Shown here: positions 9,665 to 19,825 of the stretch, one piece after another
Position numbering within the stretch: the first letter of the stretch is position 1
How the letters are laid out: each line of letters begins with the position of its first letter
Source: Lachnospiraceae bacterium
Lineage (GTDB): Bacteria > Bacillota > Clostridia > Lachnospirales > Lachnospiraceae
Direction of reading: 5' to 3'
DNA: 64,000 nt
NCBI GenBank assembly: GCA_017994075.1
Contig: JAGOLM010000001.1
Coordinates: forward strand, 1-64,000
Made by a program: the position numbers and the translations under genes
The notes under the pieces: generated by a model
Databases searched by the model: none
The model's input: only the letters and a program-made list of their open reading frames with translations
What the model was told of the DNA's origin: nothing

Positions 9665-10759
9665 ATGAAAAAAATAAGGATAGCTCTGTTTATAATTATT
9701 CCAATAACAGCAATCGTACTTATTATAACAGCCGTATTTGCAAGCAGAACTAAAAAGGATGATACTTCTAATAAAACTACAAAGAACGAGCCTAAGGTTA
9801 CAAAAGAAAAAGTAGTAGATACAAAAGAAACAGTAAGTGTGCTTACAGGTATGCCTGAGAGCAAAGCAGAAGCTGATAGAAGACCTTATGCAATAATGAC
9901 TGAGAATACAAAAGATGCAATTCCTCAGTATGGTCTCAATTCTAGCTCACTTATATATGAATGTCCTGTAGAAGGCGGAATCACTCGTCTTATGGCAATA
10001 TATGAAAGTACAGATGGACTTGATAGAATCGGTAATGTACGATCATGTAGACCTTATTTTCCAATTATTGCATCTGAATATGATGCGGTTTATGTCCACT
10101 ATGGACAAAGTGCCGAGGGAAAAGCTGTACTTGATTCAGGAATTGTAGACGAATTAAATGGATTAAGTGGAGTTGGTAACAAGGTTTTTTATAGATCATC
10201 TGACAAAAAAGCGCCGCATAATGCTTATACAAGCGCCGCAGGATTAAAGGCCGGATCAGATAAAATGAATTTTGCCACTACTTATGATAGCAGTAAGCAG
10301 CAACATTTTCAGTTTGCAACGGAGAAAGAACCGAATCTTCTCTCTGGTGGAACAGATGCCAAGAAGGTATCATTATATTTCTTTAATAATGCTCCATATT
10401 TTACCTATGATACTACGACTGGATTATATAACAGATTTGAATTTGGAGCTAAACAGATAGATGCTGTTGATGGTAAACAGATTACTGTTAAGAATATCAT
10501 ATTGGAAAATGTTACTTCTTCAAAATACAACGAGAACAAGGGAACACTTAACCTTGGGGTTGTAGGAAGTGGTGTCGGTAAGTACATAACTAATGGTAAA
10601 TGTATAGATATTAAATGGAAAAAAGATTCTGAAAAGGCAATGACAACATATTTTGATGTTGCAGGTAAGAAAATCATTCTTAATCCAGGACGTACTTGGG
10701 TATCACTAATAGAAGAACAATATGCAGATCGAAACTCAATTTCTGCAACAGCTGAGTAA
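9665..10759 (+). CDS. DUF3048 domain protein (YerB-like)
   Basis: A 364-residue protein with a hydrophobic N-terminal segment (about residues 5-27), a Thr/Lys-rich spacer, and the DUF3048 core with RPYAIMTENTKDA, YECPVEGGITR and IGNVRSCRPYF. YerB relatives are commonly lipoproteins, but no lipobox cysteine follows this hydrophobic segment (AVFASRTKK), so it is probably membrane-anchored or secreted. Its biochemical role is unknown. It begins 2 bp after ybeY with GGAGGAAT as Shine-Dalgarno. Confidence 0.82.
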   Translation: MKKIRIALFIIIPITAIVLIITAVFASRTKKDDTSNKTTKNEPKVTKEKVVDTKETVSVLTGMPESKAEADRRPYAIMTENTKDAIPQYGLNSSSLIYECPVEGGITRLMAIYESTDGLDRIGNVRSCRPYFPIIASEYDAVYVHYGQSAEGKAVLDSGIVDELNGLSGVGNKVFYRSSDKKAPHNAYTSAAGLKAGSDKMNFATTYDSSKQQHFQFATEKEPNLLSGGTDAKKVSLYFFNNAPYFTYDTTTGLYNRFEFGAKQIDAVDGKQITVKNIILENVTSSKYNENKGTLNLGVVGSGVGKYITNGKCIDIKWKKDSEKAMTTYFDVAGKKIILNPGRTWVSLIEEQYADRNSISATAE

Positions 10760-10770
10760 AAAGGTTTAAA

Positions 10771-12423
10771 ATGACTGATAGTAACAAGAAGAGAAATACC
10801 ATATTGGTTCAAGGCTCGATTTTTGCTGTAGCTTCACTGATCAGTAGGATAATCGGACTTATTTACCGGGTGCCTTTGACATCCATTATTGGAAAAACAG
10901 GCAATGATTATTATGGAACGGCATATACCGTTTATAATATCGTACTTATTTTTTCTTCTTACAGCATTCCACTTGCTGTATCAAAACTGGTTTCGGCAAG
11001 AATGGCGAAGCATGAATATGAAAATGCAAGAAGGGTGTTTAGAGGATCCCTGATATTTGCAATTATTACCGGTGGTATCGGCATGGTTATTGTGTTTTTT
11101 GGCGCTGGCGTATTTACAAGCTGGTTAAAAACTCCCATGTCAACTCCTGCACTTAAGATCCTTGCTCCGGTTATTTTGATGGTGGCAATTGTTGGAGTTT
11201 TAAGAGGCTTTTTTCAAGGCCTGAACACAATGATCCCCAGCTCTATTTCTCAGATCATTGAGCAGATCATGAATGCAGTTGTCAGCGTAGTAGCAGCGTA
11301 TATTCTTTTTGGCTACGGAAGCAGAGTCGGTGCTGTACTTGGTAATAAGGATAAATATGCAGCAGCTTATGGTGCCAGTGGTGGAACTTTAGGTACATTT
11401 GCAGGTTCACTGGCAGCTCTTATTTTTATGATTTTTATTCACTCTTTATATAGAAAAGTGTTTAAAAGAAAACTTAAAAAGCAAAGAAATGTATCGGTTG
11501 AATCATATAGAAGCATTTTTATGGCACTTATTCTTACGATTATTCCAGTTATACTCAGTACAGCCGTTTATAATTCAGTTTCCATTTTAGAAACATATAT
11601 ATTTAAAAATATTGCCACACTTCAGACATATTCAGAAAGTCAGATTTCCACATGGTGGGGAGTCTATACCGGAGAAGTATCAGTATTAAAAAACATACCT
11701 ATTTCAATTGCATCTGCTATGGCAGCATCAAGCGTACCGGCAATAACAGCATCTTTTAACAAGAATGATAAGGCAGAGGTTGAACATCAGATCACATCCG
11801 CTACGAGATTTATATCGATTATAGCCTTACCTTGTACTGTTGGAATGATCGTACTTGCCAATCCTATTCTTAAACTATTATTTCATGATCCTGATAATGT
11901 ATCTGCTTATATGCTGATGTTTGGAGCATTGTCAATTCCTTTTTTCTGTATATCGACGCTTACAAATGGACTGTTACAGGGAATAAACAAGATGAGTGAA
12001 CCGGTTAAAAATGCACTTTTAGCCTTAGTTTTATATGCTGTATTTTTGATCTTTACATTGGAAGTATTGCATCTGAATATCTATGGTGTGTTAATATCTC
12101 TTGTTTTCTACGGTTTTATGATGTGTATCCTAAACAGAATGGCATTAAACAGATATAGCAAGATCAAGCAGGATATTTTTAAGACATATGTTCTTCCTCT
12201 CATTGCTTCGATAATTATGGGAATTTTTGTATATCTTGGATATCAGCTTATGAACATTGCAACTCACTCTAATTCAATAAGTACTTTATTTGCAATACTT
12301 GTTGGTATTTTTACTTATTTCTTTTCAATTGTTAAGATTCATGGAATAACTGAAAGTGAAATGAGACGTTTTCCTAAGGGAGAAATGCTAGTAAAATTTG
12401 CATATAAACTTCATCTTCTATAA
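10771..12423 (+). CDS. SpoVB/MurJ-like polysaccharide flippase (MOP superfamily)
   Basis: A 550-residue, very hydrophobic protein with about 14 predicted membrane segments. The N-terminal GSIFAVASLISRIIGLIYRV and the FFQGLNTMIPSSISQIIEQ block are typical of the SpoVB/MurJ-like branch of the MOP exporters. Members flip lipid-linked precursors such as lipid II across the membrane. Several paralogues usually occur in Clostridia, so a specific choice between MurJ-type, SpoVB-type or another polymer flippase is not possible from this copy. It is followed by the flavoprotein gene after 20 bp. Confidence 0.86.
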   Translation: MTDSNKKRNTILVQGSIFAVASLISRIIGLIYRVPLTSIIGKTGNDYYGTAYTVYNIVLIFSSYSIPLAVSKLVSARMAKHEYENARRVFRGSLIFAIITGGIGMVIVFFGAGVFTSWLKTPMSTPALKILAPVILMVAIVGVLRGFFQGLNTMIPSSISQIIEQIMNAVVSVVAAYILFGYGSRVGAVLGNKDKYAAAYGASGGTLGTFAGSLAALIFMIFIHSLYRKVFKRKLKKQRNVSVESYRSIFMALILTIIPVILSTAVYNSVSILETYIFKNIATLQTYSESQISTWWGVYTGEVSVLKNIPISIASAMAASSVPAITASFNKNDKAEVEHQITSATRFISIIALPCTVGMIVLANPILKLLFHDPDNVSAYMLMFGALSIPFFCISTLTNGLLQGINKMSEPVKNALLALVLYAVFLIFTLEVLHLNIYGVLISLVFYGFMMCILNRMALNRYSKIKQDIFKTYVLPLIASIIMGIFVYLGYQLMNIATHSNSISTLFAILVGIFTYFFSIVKIHGITESEMRRFPKGEMLVKFAYKLHLL

Positions 12424-12443
12424 AAGAAACAGGTGATTTTATT

Positions 12444-13715
12444 ATGATATATGATATTTGTATAGTCGGAGCAGGAGCCTCAGGGCTCTTTGCTGCGCAA
12501 TATCTTGCTGATCGTGGAATGTCCGTGGTTCTTGTAGAGGGAAATGATGTATTTGGCAAGAAATTAAGGTTGACCGGTAATGGAAGATGTAATTTAACAA
12601 ATGAAAAAATGGAATCATCATGCTTTTATTGCAAGGATGATTCCTTTATTAGTTCTGTTATAAGCACTGTTCCAAATGAAAGACTTTTTAGTGAATTTAA
12701 AAATATTCTGTTGGATACGGTTAATATAGATGGATACTATTATCCTGCAGATGTTTCATCGCAAAGTGTCATAAATGCATTATCAATTCCTATTACAAAA
12801 TCAGACATAACAATTATCAACAAGACAAAAGTTCGTGAAGTACAAAAGAATGATGGTATATTTACAATTCTAGGGGATAAAAACAGTAAGGCATCTGAGA
12901 GACCAGTTATCTGCTTATCCAGAAAACTCATTTTATCATGTGGAGGTGCATCATATCCAAAAACAGGAAGTGATGGAAGCGGTATTAAGATATTGGAAAA
13001 ACTTGGTCTTAAGGTCGCTAGACCTCTTCCCGCACTAGTTCCTCTTATATGCAATAATAGAAATATATCTATGTTAAAGGGACTTAGACATATTGGCCGG
13101 ATAGCACTTTTGGATAATAAAAATAATGTAATTACAGAAACTGGTGAGATCCAATATACGGAAGATGGATTATCAGGTATAGCTATATTTCAGATAAGCA
13201 GAATAATCGTAAGGATGATTGATAGAGGTGAAAAAGCAGAGCTTTTTATAGACCACCTTCCCAATATGGATTATGATGAACTGGCAGATAACCTTAAGCG
13301 AAGATTTTCTTGCAAAAAATATTCACTATCAGTACAAGAAGCGCTTAATAGTTTGATACCGGATAAATTAATAAATTATGTATTAGCGGAGTTGTCGATT
13401 TCATCAGATACTGATACTAATAAAATTGATAACAGTTTGCAAATTCGAATTTCTGATAAATTAAAAAAGGATAGATTTGAAATCGTTGAATCCAAGAAAT
13501 TCGATAAAGCACAGACAATATCAGGTGGGATAGATGTTTCGGAACTTGAATTTGGAACAATGGAAGTAAAGAAAATAAGTGGTTTATATACCACTGGAGA
13601 AATGATTGATTGTGATGGAATATGCGGAGGATATAATCTTTATTTTGCATTTTCTACATCACTTATAGCTTGTGAGGGGATAATAAAAAATTATGTTACA
13701 GATAAATCAAATTAA
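12444..13715 (+). CDS. HI0933/YhiN-family (BaiN-like) flavoprotein
   Basis: The protein has 423 residues with the FAD-binding GAGASG at 9-14, then GKKLRLTGNGRCNLTN, the signature of the HI0933/YhiN family, and a C-terminal FAD-contact region GEMIDCDGICGGYNLYFAF. BaiN, a relative, reduces bile-acid intermediates, but most members have no known substrate, so no specific reaction is assigned. The start has CAGGTGATT upstream as a moderate Shine-Dalgarno. Its end overlaps the next flavoprotein by 23 bp. Confidence 0.88.
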   Translation: MIYDICIVGAGASGLFAAQYLADRGMSVVLVEGNDVFGKKLRLTGNGRCNLTNEKMESSCFYCKDDSFISSVISTVPNERLFSEFKNILLDTVNIDGYYYPADVSSQSVINALSIPITKSDITIINKTKVREVQKNDGIFTILGDKNSKASERPVICLSRKLILSCGGASYPKTGSDGSGIKILEKLGLKVARPLPALVPLICNNRNISMLKGLRHIGRIALLDNKNNVITETGEIQYTEDGLSGIAIFQISRIIVRMIDRGEKAELFIDHLPNMDYDELADNLKRRFSCKKYSLSVQEALNSLIPDKLINYVLAELSISSDTDTNKIDNSLQIRISDKLKKDRFEIVESKKFDKAQTISGGIDVSELEFGTMEVKKISGLYTTGEMIDCDGICGGYNLYFAFSTSLIACEGIIKNYVTDKSN

Positions 13716-15282
13716 AATGGATGCTTCAGAGAACAGTGATAAAAATTTACGGTCAAGGGTTACTAGGATCCTAAATATAAAAGAGGCTGATATTGACGAG
13801 TTAAAAATACTTAGAAAATCATATGATGCCAGAAAAAAACCGGATATTAAGATTATATATTCTGTTTCTATATCTTTAAAGGATAATAAGAAGGAAGAAA
13901 AGCTTTTAAAAAGAGTAGGAAAGCACAAAATATTTGAATACACTCCAGCTTCATTTATAATCAGCGGTGATGGATATCGCCCGTCTAAAAGACCAATAAT
14001 TATTGGAGCCGGCCCTGCCGGTTTATTTGCTGCACTTCTTCTTTCCGAAAAAGGATTTTCACCACTTATCTTAGAAAGAGGAAAAAAAGTAGAAGAACGT
14101 TCAAAGGACATTGATAGATTTTGGGATGAAAATATCCTTGATACAGAGTCTAATGTTTCATTTGGCGAAGGTGGAGCCGGAACATTTTCAGATGGTAAGC
14201 TTAATACTCAAGTCAACGATAAAACAGGAAGAAATGATTATGTACTGAAGAATTTCGTAGAATGTGGAGCTCCTGTCAGTATTTTGTATGATGCTAAACC
14301 ACATGTTGGTACAGACATTTTAAAAAATGTAATTATAAATATCAGAAAAAAAATAGAAGATAATGGCGGAGAGTTTTTATTTAATTCATGCGTTACAGAT
14401 TTTGTAATAGAAGATAATAAATTGACAAGTCTAATTATCAATGGTTCAAAAACTATTGATTGTCAGGATGTTATTTTATCAATAGGACACAGTGCAAGAG
14501 ATACGATACATACTTTATATAAGCACAGTATCCCTATGACCGCCAAGAACTTTGCTGTTGGATTCAGGGTTGAACATACAAGGAAATTTATTGATTATTC
14601 ACAGTACGGAGTCGAAAAAGATTTTCTTCCGGCAGCTTCATATAAGCTAACAGCCAATCTCTCCAATAATCGAGGAGTATACTCTTTTTGTACTTGTCCT
14701 GGTGGATATGTTGTCAATTCATCAAGTGAAGATAATGCTATGGTCGTAAATGGAATGAGTTATAGTGGAAGAAATGGAGATAACTCAAATAGTGCGATAG
14801 TTGTTACTGTAGGTGAAAAAGAATTTAATATAGATGATCCTATGTCAGCATTAAAATATCAGCTTGAAATAGAGAAAAAAGCATTTGAAATCGGATCAGG
14901 TACGATTCCACAGCAGCTTTATTCTGATTTTAAAAATGATGTTGTTTCATCAGGTTATGGCTCATATTCTTCTTGTACCAAGGGGGAGACATCATTCCAA
15001 AATCTACGACACATTTTTTCGGAGGAGATCAATAATTCATTTATAGAAGGGATGCAATCTTTTGATAGAAAAATACCTGGATTTGCATCTGGTGATACAA
15101 TACTTTCAGGTATTGAGAGCAGAACTTCATCGCCTGTCAGAATAACAAGAAATGATAATGGAACTTCTTCTGTAAGTGGATTATTTCCTTGTGGAGAAGG
15201 CGCTGGATATGCAGGTGGGATAATGTCCGCAGCAATGGATGGTCTTAAAATAGCAGAGAAAGTGATAAATTTTACAAGATGA
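13693..15282 (+). CDS. FAD-dependent dehydrogenase-like protein (COG2509)
   Basis: A 529-residue flavoprotein with an N-terminal region of about 95 residues, then a Rossmann FAD motif GAGPAG from residue 105, the stretch SFGEGGAGTFSDGKLNTQV and a C-terminal SGLFPCGEGAGYAGGI. These mark the uncharacterised COG2509 family common in Firmicutes. No substrate can be named. The start at 13693 (MLQINQIK) matches the usual N-terminus better than the later ATG 13717. The stop overlaps the mutS start (ATGA). Confidence 0.86.
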   Translation: MLQINQIKMDASENSDKNLRSRVTRILNIKEADIDELKILRKSYDARKKPDIKIIYSVSISLKDNKKEEKLLKRVGKHKIFEYTPASFIISGDGYRPSKRPIIIGAGPAGLFAALLLSEKGFSPLILERGKKVEERSKDIDRFWDENILDTESNVSFGEGGAGTFSDGKLNTQVNDKTGRNDYVLKNFVECGAPVSILYDAKPHVGTDILKNVIINIRKKIEDNGGEFLFNSCVTDFVIEDNKLTSLIINGSKTIDCQDVILSIGHSARDTIHTLYKHSIPMTAKNFAVGFRVEHTRKFIDYSQYGVEKDFLPAASYKLTANLSNNRGVYSFCTCPGGYVVNSSSEDNAMVVNGMSYSGRNGDNSNSAIVVTVGEKEFNIDDPMSALKYQLEIEKKAFEIGSGTIPQQLYSDFKNDVVSSGYGSYSSCTKGETSFQNLRHIFSEEINNSFIEGMQSFDRKIPGFASGDTILSGIESRTSSPVRITRNDNGTSSVSGLFPCGEGAGYAGGIMSAAMDGLKIAEKVINFTR

Positions 15283-17966
15283 ATGAGACAGTATACGGAA
15301 TAAACGATATTTCAGTATATACACCGATGATGCAGCACTATCTAAGTGTTAAAACCGAATACAGAGATTGTATTTTATTTTATCGACTTGGGGATTTTTA
15401 TGAAATGTTTTTTGATGATGCCAAGGTCGTATCAAAAGAATTAGAGCTTACGCTTACCGGAAAAAGCTGTGGAACAGAGGAACGCGCCCCTATGTGCGGA
15501 ATACCTTTTCATGCAGCGGATACTTATATAAACAGGCTGGTTAAAAGAGGTTATAAGGTAGCAATATGTGAGCAGCTAGAAGACCCAAAGACTGCAACAG
15601 GAATTGTAAAAAGAGGAGTTATCAGGGTAGTAACACCTGGAACAAATTTGGATAATTATTCACTTGATGAATCAATGAATAATTATTTGATGAGTGTTTG
15701 TGTTGTAGAGGATGTTTTCGGCATATCACTATGTGACATCTCTACAGGTGAATTCATGCTTACTGAAGCTAAGGGTATAAGCGGATTTTATGACCAGTAT
15801 AATAAGTCACAGCCATCTGAGATTATTTGTAACGATGCATTTGTGCTCTCAGGAGTCGATATAGAAATAATAAAGAATAAGGATAATACAGCTGTATCTG
15901 TTCTTAATTCAGGTTATTTTGATGATTCTGAGGCTATAAAGCTTATTAGTGACAAATTTCCGAGAGAGGTCATTAGTGGTACGGATATCAATGATTTCCC
16001 GACAGGAATATTATCCTGTGGAGCTATTCTTAAGTATTTATTCGAAACACAAAAAAATGATCTGATAAACATTTCTTCTATCAAAATAGTTCATGACAGT
16101 ACATTTATGGAACTAGACAGTGCTACTAGAAGAAATCTTGAATTGACAGAGACACTAAGAGATAAGGAAAAACGTGGCTCACTTTTATGGGTACTTGATC
16201 ATACCAAAACAGCAATGGGTGCAAGATTCCTTCGTCAGATGATAGAGGAACCTCTTAAATCAAAAAAAGATATTGAAAAAAGATTAGACTGTGTCGATGA
16301 ATTCTTAAAGCATGTAGTTGATAGAGAAGAATTACGAGAATATCTGAATCCGGTTTATGATCTAGAGAGATTGGTAACAAGAGTTTCTTATAAAACAGCA
16401 AATCCCAGAGATCTTGTGTCTCTTAGAGGTTCTTTAAATTCTCTGCCACCGATCAAACAGGTTCTTTCCGGATTTGATTCAAAATTAATAAATGAGATCA
16501 ATAACGATATTGATTCACTTAGTGACATCTGCAGTATTCTTACAAAGTCAATTAATGATGAACCACCTGTATCAGTCCATGATGGCAATATTATCAAAAC
16601 AGGATTTGACGCTACGGTTGATGAGCTTAGATTAGCTCAGACCAATGGCAAAACATGGATTGCAGAACTAGAAGCAGGGGAAAAAGAAAAAACAGGAATT
16701 AAAAATTTAAGGGTAAGGTATAACAAGGTATTTGGATATTATATTGAAATAACCAATTCAAATCTTGACCAAGTGCCTGATAGATATATTCGAAAACAAA
16801 CGCTCACAAATGCTGAGAGATTTTTTACACCTGAACTCAAGGAAATGGAAAATAAAATCCTAGGGGCAGAAGATAGACTATATTCACTTGAAAATTCTAT
16901 ATATAATCATATCCTAGATAAGATTACAGAAAACGTTCAGCGAATACAGAAAACCGCTCGTTCAATAGCTAAAATCGATGCACTTATTTCTATTTCAGTT
17001 GCTGCAGAAAGAGGCAGTTTTAAAAGACCAAAAATTAATGAGAGAGGCAAACTGGTTATAAAAAAAGGGCGTCATCCTGTTGTCGAGAAAATGATGAAGG
17101 ATTCTCTTTTTGTAGATAATGACACAGAACTTGATACCAAGGAAAATCGTGTTGCCATTATAACCGGGCCTAATATGGCAGGAAAATCTACATATATGAG
17201 ACAGGTTGCTCTCATTACGCTTATGGCTCAGATCGGGTCATTTGTGCCTGCTGAAAGTGCTGATATAAGTATCGTAGACAGAATATTTACAAGAGTTGGA
17301 GCATCAGATGATCTGTCAAGCGGACAGAGTACATTTATGGTCGAGATGAATGAAGTGGCCAATATTCTAAAGAATGCCACTAAAAATTCTCTTTTGATAC
17401 TCGATGAAATAGGCAGAGGAACCAGTACTTTTGATGGTCTTTCAATAGCCTGGGCTGTTGTAGAATATGTAAGTGACCCCAAAATCATTGGCGCCAAGAC
17501 GCTATTTGCTACACATTATCATGAACTGACAGAGCTTGAAGGTAAATTATCAGGAGTTCATAATTACTGCAGTGCAGTAAAAGAAAATCCTGACGGAATT
17601 GTATTTCTTAGAAAGATTGTTTGTGGTGGGGCAGATAGAAGTTACGGTATAGAGGTGGCCAAGATTGCTGGTCTTCCAAGAGAAGTAATAGATAGAGCTG
17701 AAGACCTGCTTCAAGAGATACTGAAAAATGATCTTTCCACTGTCACCCAGTCAATTGAAGCCGTTGGCGATGTGATGAAAGCCAGCGAAAAGAAAAAAGC
17801 AGCCCGAAGCAATATTGATGATTCCAACCAGCTGTCATTTCTCGGTGCTCTAAGTGATAATGATATTATTAATGAAATTATAAGTATGGATCTGAGCGCC
17901 ATGACTCCAATCGAAGCCATAAATGAGCTGGATTCCATCCAAAAGAAGGTTAAGAATAGATGGTAG
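15279..17966 (+). CDS. mutS: DNA mismatch repair protein MutS
   Basis: At 895 residues it is slightly longer than the usual 850-880. The mismatch-reading F-Y-E wedge is at 40-42 (GDFYEMF). The ABC-type ATPase has Walker A GPNMAGKST near residue 630, Walker B LLILDEIGRGTSTFDG and the helix-turn-helix tail. It binds base mismatches and small loops and recruits MutL. mutL begins inside its last codons (ATG 17960, mutS stop 17966), so both are made from one message. Confidence 0.98.
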   Translation: MNETVYGINDISVYTPMMQHYLSVKTEYRDCILFYRLGDFYEMFFDDAKVVSKELELTLTGKSCGTEERAPMCGIPFHAADTYINRLVKRGYKVAICEQLEDPKTATGIVKRGVIRVVTPGTNLDNYSLDESMNNYLMSVCVVEDVFGISLCDISTGEFMLTEAKGISGFYDQYNKSQPSEIICNDAFVLSGVDIEIIKNKDNTAVSVLNSGYFDDSEAIKLISDKFPREVISGTDINDFPTGILSCGAILKYLFETQKNDLINISSIKIVHDSTFMELDSATRRNLELTETLRDKEKRGSLLWVLDHTKTAMGARFLRQMIEEPLKSKKDIEKRLDCVDEFLKHVVDREELREYLNPVYDLERLVTRVSYKTANPRDLVSLRGSLNSLPPIKQVLSGFDSKLINEINNDIDSLSDICSILTKSINDEPPVSVHDGNIIKTGFDATVDELRLAQTNGKTWIAELEAGEKEKTGIKNLRVRYNKVFGYYIEITNSNLDQVPDRYIRKQTLTNAERFFTPELKEMENKILGAEDRLYSLENSIYNHILDKITENVQRIQKTARSIAKIDALISISVAAERGSFKRPKINERGKLVIKKGRHPVVEKMMKDSLFVDNDTELDTKENRVAIITGPNMAGKSTYMRQVALITLMAQIGSFVPAESADISIVDRIFTRVGASDDLSSGQSTFMVEMNEVANILKNATKNSLLILDEIGRGTSTFDGLSIAWAVVEYVSDPKIIGAKTLFATHYHELTELEGKLSGVHNYCSAVKENPDGIVFLRKIVCGGADRSYGIEVAKIAGLPREVIDRAEDLLQEILKNDLSTVTQSIEAVGDVMKASEKKKAARSNIDDSNQLSFLGALSDNDIINEIISMDLSAMTPIEAINELDSIQKKVKNRW

Positions 17967-19825
17967 AGCTTGAAATAAAACTTCTTGATGAAGAAACGAT
18001 TGGCAAGATATCGGCCGGAGAGGTAATTGAACAACCGGCTTCAATAGTAAAGGAACTTGTTGAAAATTCAATAGATTCCGGAGCTTCGAGCATATCGGTT
18101 GAGATCAAAGAAGGTGGAATTTCATATATCCGTGTCACTGATGATGGATGCGGAATAAGCAAAAATCAGATCAGAAATGCGTTTTTGAGACACTCTACTA
18201 GTAAAATCAAAAATGCAGATGATCTTTATTATGTTCATACACTTGGATTCAGAGGTGAAGCACTTGCTAGTATTGCTGCTGTATCTAAGGTTCGTCTTTT
18301 GACAAAATCGATCAATGATCCACTTGGAACAACTGTATATATTGAAGGTGGACAGGAAAAAGAATTTGAAGATTGCGGTACGCCTGATGGTACCACATTT
18401 ATTATTACTGATATTTTTTATAATACGCCTGTCAGGAAAAAATTTCTTTTGACTTCAACATCTGAGGGAAACCAAATTCAAAATATTGTTGAACATATTG
18501 CTTTTTCGCATCCGGATATTTCATTTAGATATATAAACAATGGAAGTGAGAAGATACTTACACCTGGAAATGGAAGCCTGAAGGATACAGTATATAAAAT
18601 ACTTGGAAATGAAATAGTAAAAAACATATTACCAATTGAAGCCGGCAATGAAAGCGTTAAGATATCCGGGTATATAGGTAAGTCTGTAATAAATCGAGGT
18701 AACAGAAAATACGAAACATTTTTTGTTAACAAAAGATATATACATGATAAGGCACTTTCAAAAGCTGTGGAGGAAGGTTATGCAGGCTTTTTGATGCAGC
18801 ATCAGTATCCATTTTTTATTTTATTTCTTGATTTTCCGGATGGTGCTGTAGATGTAAATTTTCACCCCAAAAAAGAAGAAGTCAGATTCGAAAGAAAAAA
18901 TGATATCTGTGATGAATTAAGAGAATCTGTTCATGATAGGTTGACACTCCGAGAAGACATTGATGTAGTTCCGATTAACGATATCGTCAAAACAAATAAC
19001 ATTGAAGATATGGATATTGATTTTCTTGAAGAAAATGATGATTATGTAGTGGACTTTTCAGAACCAGAGAAGTCTTATGTTGCAGAAACTAATGTAAGCG
19101 TATATAATTCCAGTGTTCAAAAGCCTGCATTTTATGGATTTGAGCCTTTTGAATACAAGAAAATAGATGAGACGGCTTTATTACCTGAATTACATGATGA
19201 TATTCCTGTCAAATATGAGCAAAGAAGCTTTTTGACAGATGAAAGCAGACCATATTTTAATATAATTGGACAGGTCTTTGACACATACTGGATAATCGAG
19301 TATAAGGGCAAGATGTTTATTATTGATCAGCATGCAGCGCATGAAAAGGTTAATTATGAGAGATTAGTAGAAAAAGTTCATAATCAATCTGTCGTATCAC
19401 AAATACTTAGCCCACCTATCATTATTTCACTTAATGAAGAAGAACAGGCTAATTTTAATCAACATATCGATGACTTTGAAGCACTAGGATTTAAACTTTC
19501 ATCTTTTGGTGGAAACGATTTTGCCCTTACTGAAGTCCCTTATGAAATGGGATCTGTTGATAAAAAGCAACTGTTCTTAGACATAATTGAAGAAGCTGGA
19601 AAATGGAAGAAACTTTCAGATACAAGACTTGTAAGAGAGAGACTCGCAACAATGGCGTGTAAAGCTTCGATTAAGGGTAATCAAAAAGTGTCTAGAGGAG
19701 AAATTGAAGAACTGATATCTGAATTATTAACGCTGGATAATCCATATCATTGCCCTCATGGAAGGCCGACTATGATTTCTTTTGATAGAAATGATCTGGA
19801 TAAAATGTTTAAGAGGATCGTATAA
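17960..19825 (+). CDS. mutL: DNA mismatch repair protein MutL (endonuclease type)
   Basis: The 621-residue protein has a GHKL ATPase N-terminus (ISAGEVIEQP, VKELVENSIDSGA, DDGCGI, GFRGEALASI). Its C-terminal domain carries DQHAAHEKVNYE (D456 to E467), matching DQHA(X)2E(X)4E, with ACKASIKGN and CPHGRPT. Those motifs mark a metal-dependent nicking endonuclease, as expected in bacteria without MutH. The region 340-420 is a variable acidic linker. The start overlaps mutS and the stop codon overlaps the miaA start by 1 bp. Confidence 0.98.
   Translation: MVELEIKLLDEETIGKISAGEVIEQPASIVKELVENSIDSGASSISVEIKEGGISYIRVTDDGCGISKNQIRNAFLRHSTSKIKNADDLYYVHTLGFRGEALASIAAVSKVRLLTKSINDPLGTTVYIEGGQEKEFEDCGTPDGTTFIITDIFYNTPVRKKFLLTSTSEGNQIQNIVEHIAFSHPDISFRYINNGSEKILTPGNGSLKDTVYKILGNEIVKNILPIEAGNESVKISGYIGKSVINRGNRKYETFFVNKRYIHDKALSKAVEEGYAGFLMQHQYPFFILFLDFPDGAVDVNFHPKKEEVRFERKNDICDELRESVHDRLTLREDIDVVPINDIVKTNNIEDMDIDFLEENDDYVVDFSEPEKSYVAETNVSVYNSSVQKPAFYGFEPFEYKKIDETALLPELHDDIPVKYEQRSFLTDESRPYFNIIGQVFDTYWIIEYKGKMFIIDQHAAHEKVNYERLVEKVHNQSVVSQILSPPIIISLNEEEQANFNQHIDDFEALGFKLSSFGGNDFALTEVPYEMGSVDKKQLFLDIIEEAGKWKKLSDTRLVRERLATMACKASIKGNQKVSRGEIEELISELLTLDNPYHCPHGRPTMISFDRNDLDKMFKRIV

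Noticed and set aside
10405..10812. 135-residue - strand open frame across the DUF3048 gene end
   Set aside because: Antisense to conserved codons and crosses two real gene ends; no family features.
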